NCBI RefSeq assembly: GCF_026230105.1
Contig: NC_079482.1
Coordinates: 10,726,001-10,790,000 of the forward strand
Length of the DNA stretch: 64,000 nt
From: Diorhabda sublineata
Lineage: Eukaryota > Arthropoda > Insecta > Coleoptera > Chrysomelidae
Direction of reading: 5' to 3'
Shown here: positions 62,740 through 64,000 of the stretch, one piece after another
Position numbering within the stretch: the stretch's first letter is position 1
Layout: every line of letters starts with the position of its first letter
Notes under the pieces: generated by a model
What the model was told of the DNA's origin: nothing
The model's input: only the letters and a program-made list of their open reading frames with translations
Databases searched by the model: none
Program-made: the position numbers and the translations under genes

Positions 62740-64000
62740 GAGGAAGATAGACTTTGAAAATTTTCATTCAAAACAATGTGACAAACGACCTCAATGGGCT
62801 TCAATGGATGTAAATCGACGATATCTGAAAAAGTTAGATGCCAACTAACTCAAATATATGAGAATTGATGAGATTCGACTTGAAATGAGGAATATAGACT
62901 TTGAAAATTTTCTTGCAAAACAATGTGACAATCGACCTCAATGGGCTTCAATGGATGTAAATCGACGATATCTGAAAAAGTTAGTTGCCAACTAACTCAA
63001 ATATATAAGAATTTATGAGATTCGACTTGAAATGAGGAAGATAGACTTTGAAAATTTTCATTCACAACAATGTGACTATCGACTTCAATGGGCTTCAATG
63101 GATGTAAATCGACGATATATGGAAAAGTTAGTTGCCAACTAACTCAAATAAATAAGAATTGATGAGATTCGACTTGAAATGAGGAAGATAGACTTTGGAA
63201 ATTTTCATTCAAAACAATGTGACAGTCGACCTCAATGGGCTTCAATGGATGTAAATCGACGATATCTGAAAAAGTTAGTTGCCAACTAACTCAAATATAT
63301 AAGAATTTATGAGATTCGACTTGAAATGAGGAAGATAGACTTTGAAAATTTTCATTCACAACAATGTGACAATCGACTTCAATGGGCTTCAATGGATGTA
63401 AATCGACGATATATGGAAAAGTTAGTTGCCAACTAACTCAAATAAATAAGAATTGATGAGATTCGACTTGAAATGAGGAAGATAGACTTTGAAAATTTTC
63501 ATTCACAACAATGTGACAATCGACTTCAATGGGCTTCAATGGATGTAAATCGACGATATATGGAAAAGTTAGTTGCCAACTAACTCAAATAAATAAGAAT
63601 TGATGAGATTCGACTTGAAATGTGGAAGATAGACTTTGAAAATTTTCATTCAAAACAATGTGACAAACGACCTCAATGGGCTTCAATGGATGTAAATCGA
63701 CGATATCTGAAAAAGTTAGATGCCAACTAACTCAAATATATAAGAATTGATGAGATTCGACTTGAAATGAGGAATATAGACTTTGAAAATTTTCATGCAA
63801 AACAATGTGACAATCGACCTCAATGGGCTACAATGGATGTAAATCGACGATATCTGAAAAAGTTAGTTGCCAACTAACTCAAATATATAAGAATTGATGA
63901 GATTCGACTTGAAATGAGGAAGATAGACTTTGAAAATTTTCATTCAAAACAATGTGACAATCGACTTCAATGGGCTTCAATGGATGTAAATCGACGATAT
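62740..64000 (-). repeat. R-subfamily monomers to the window edge
   Basis: About nine monomers. TTCATTCACAACAATGTG, a rare change in R, is present at about 63,058, 63,351 and 63,502, and earlier at about 59,530, so a small cluster has been amplified here (spacings of two and one monomers). AAATAAATAAGAATTG accompanies it. The array is still in register at the last base, so it continues beyond the window. Confidence 0.8.

Larger units (their letters stand above)
39690..64000 (-). repeat. 147-bp satellite array, subfamily R, inverted (about 165 monomers)
   Basis: Same satellite in the opposite orientation, again with a 147-bp period. On the plus strand the monomer reads through GAGGAAGATAGACTTTG, AAAATTTTCATTCAAAAC, AATGTGACAATCGACC, TCAATGGGCTTCAATGG, ATGTAAATCGACGATATCTG, AAAAGTTAGTTGCCAACTAAC, TCAAATATATAAGAATTG and ATGAGATTCGACTTGAAATG. 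Aligned in the same orientation to the L consensus it has no indels and 20 substitutions in 147 positions, so the two are sister subfamilies. G+C is about 33%. Sequence variants include AAAGTGACAATC, ATGTGACAGTC, ATGTGACAAACG, AAAGTGAAAATC, GATATATGGG, GATGTCTG and GGCTACAATGG. No gene or inserted element is seen. The array continues past the window end. Confidence 0.97.

Noticed and set aside
1..64000. CRISPR array
   Set aside because: Repeats are contiguous with no unique spacers, the period is 147 bp and there are no cas genes.
1..64000. CENP-B box
   Set aside because: The nearest candidate segments (ATTCGACTTGAAATGAG in R, GTCGAATTTCAAC in L) lack the required A and CGGG positions of the 17-bp box.
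1..64000. Transposon or retroelement, tRNA or rRNA genes, telomere repeats
   Set aside because: No break in the 147-bp register longer than a few bases was seen, no target-site duplications or LTR ends, and no telomere-like short repeats.
1..64000. Assigning the satellite to a named species or published repeat family
   Set aside because: The period and composition fit several eukaryotic lineages and I cannot match the sequence to a known entry from memory. A BLAST or repeat-database search with one L and one R consensus would decide it.

Overview
The whole 64-kb window is satellite DNA. From first base to last it is a tandem array of one AT-rich monomer of 147 bp (about 31-33% G+C in the consensus sequences I derived by eye). 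I found no protein-coding gene, RNA gene, transposon, unique spacer or telomere repeat. Both window edges cut through the array, so its true ends are not visible. The composition, monomer size, multi-monomer higher-order repeats (HORs) and absence of genes point to constitutive heterochromatin of a eukaryote, most likely a centromeric or pericentromeric block. I cannot name the species; a monomer near nucleosome length occurs in both plants and animals.

Layout. (1) Bases 1-39,689 are about 270 monomers of subfamily L, all in one orientation. (2) At 39,689/39,690 the array reverses orientation through a near-perfect 102-bp palindrome (39,639-39,740). (3) From 39,690 to 64,000 about 165 monomers run in the opposite orientation. 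After a roughly 50-bp stretch still of subfamily L, they belong to a second subfamily, R. Aligned in the same orientation, the L and R consensus sequences have the same length, no indels and 20 differences in 147 positions (about 86% identity).

Within each arm, diagnostic variants show a patchwork of local HORs. In the L arm: a 441-bp trimer (5.35-6.27 kb), blocks 1,764 bp apart (7.6-10.4 kb), a 1,321-bp 9-mer (12.3-14.9 kb), a 1,614-bp 11-mer (17.3-20.1 kb), a 1,468-bp 10-mer with a later two-monomer deletion (20.3-22.8 kb), a 729-bp 5-mer (24.0-25.5 kb), a nearly identical 3,805-bp duplication (24.7-32.2 kb), a 441-bp trimer (32.9-33.8 kb) and a 734-bp 5-mer (34.3-35.9 kb). In the R arm: an 882-bp 6-mer (42.8-44.6 kb), a 1,323-bp 9-mer in three copies (48.3-52.2 kb), a 587-bp 4-mer (51.9-53.1 kb), a 735-bp 5-mer (53.3-54.8 kb), a 2,646-bp duplication (54.1-59.5 kb) and 1,029-bp-spaced blocks (61.3-62.7 kb). 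Nothing here acts through a gene product. The content is structural: repeat units, short dyad symmetries and a record of recent amplification, deletion and inversion.

All short open frames in the window are by-products of the monomer length being a multiple of three (49 codons), and I do not annotate them as genes. Spacings were obtained by locating diagnostic variants by eye. HOR boundaries are the points where diagnostic differences begin, so they are accurate to some tens of bases.
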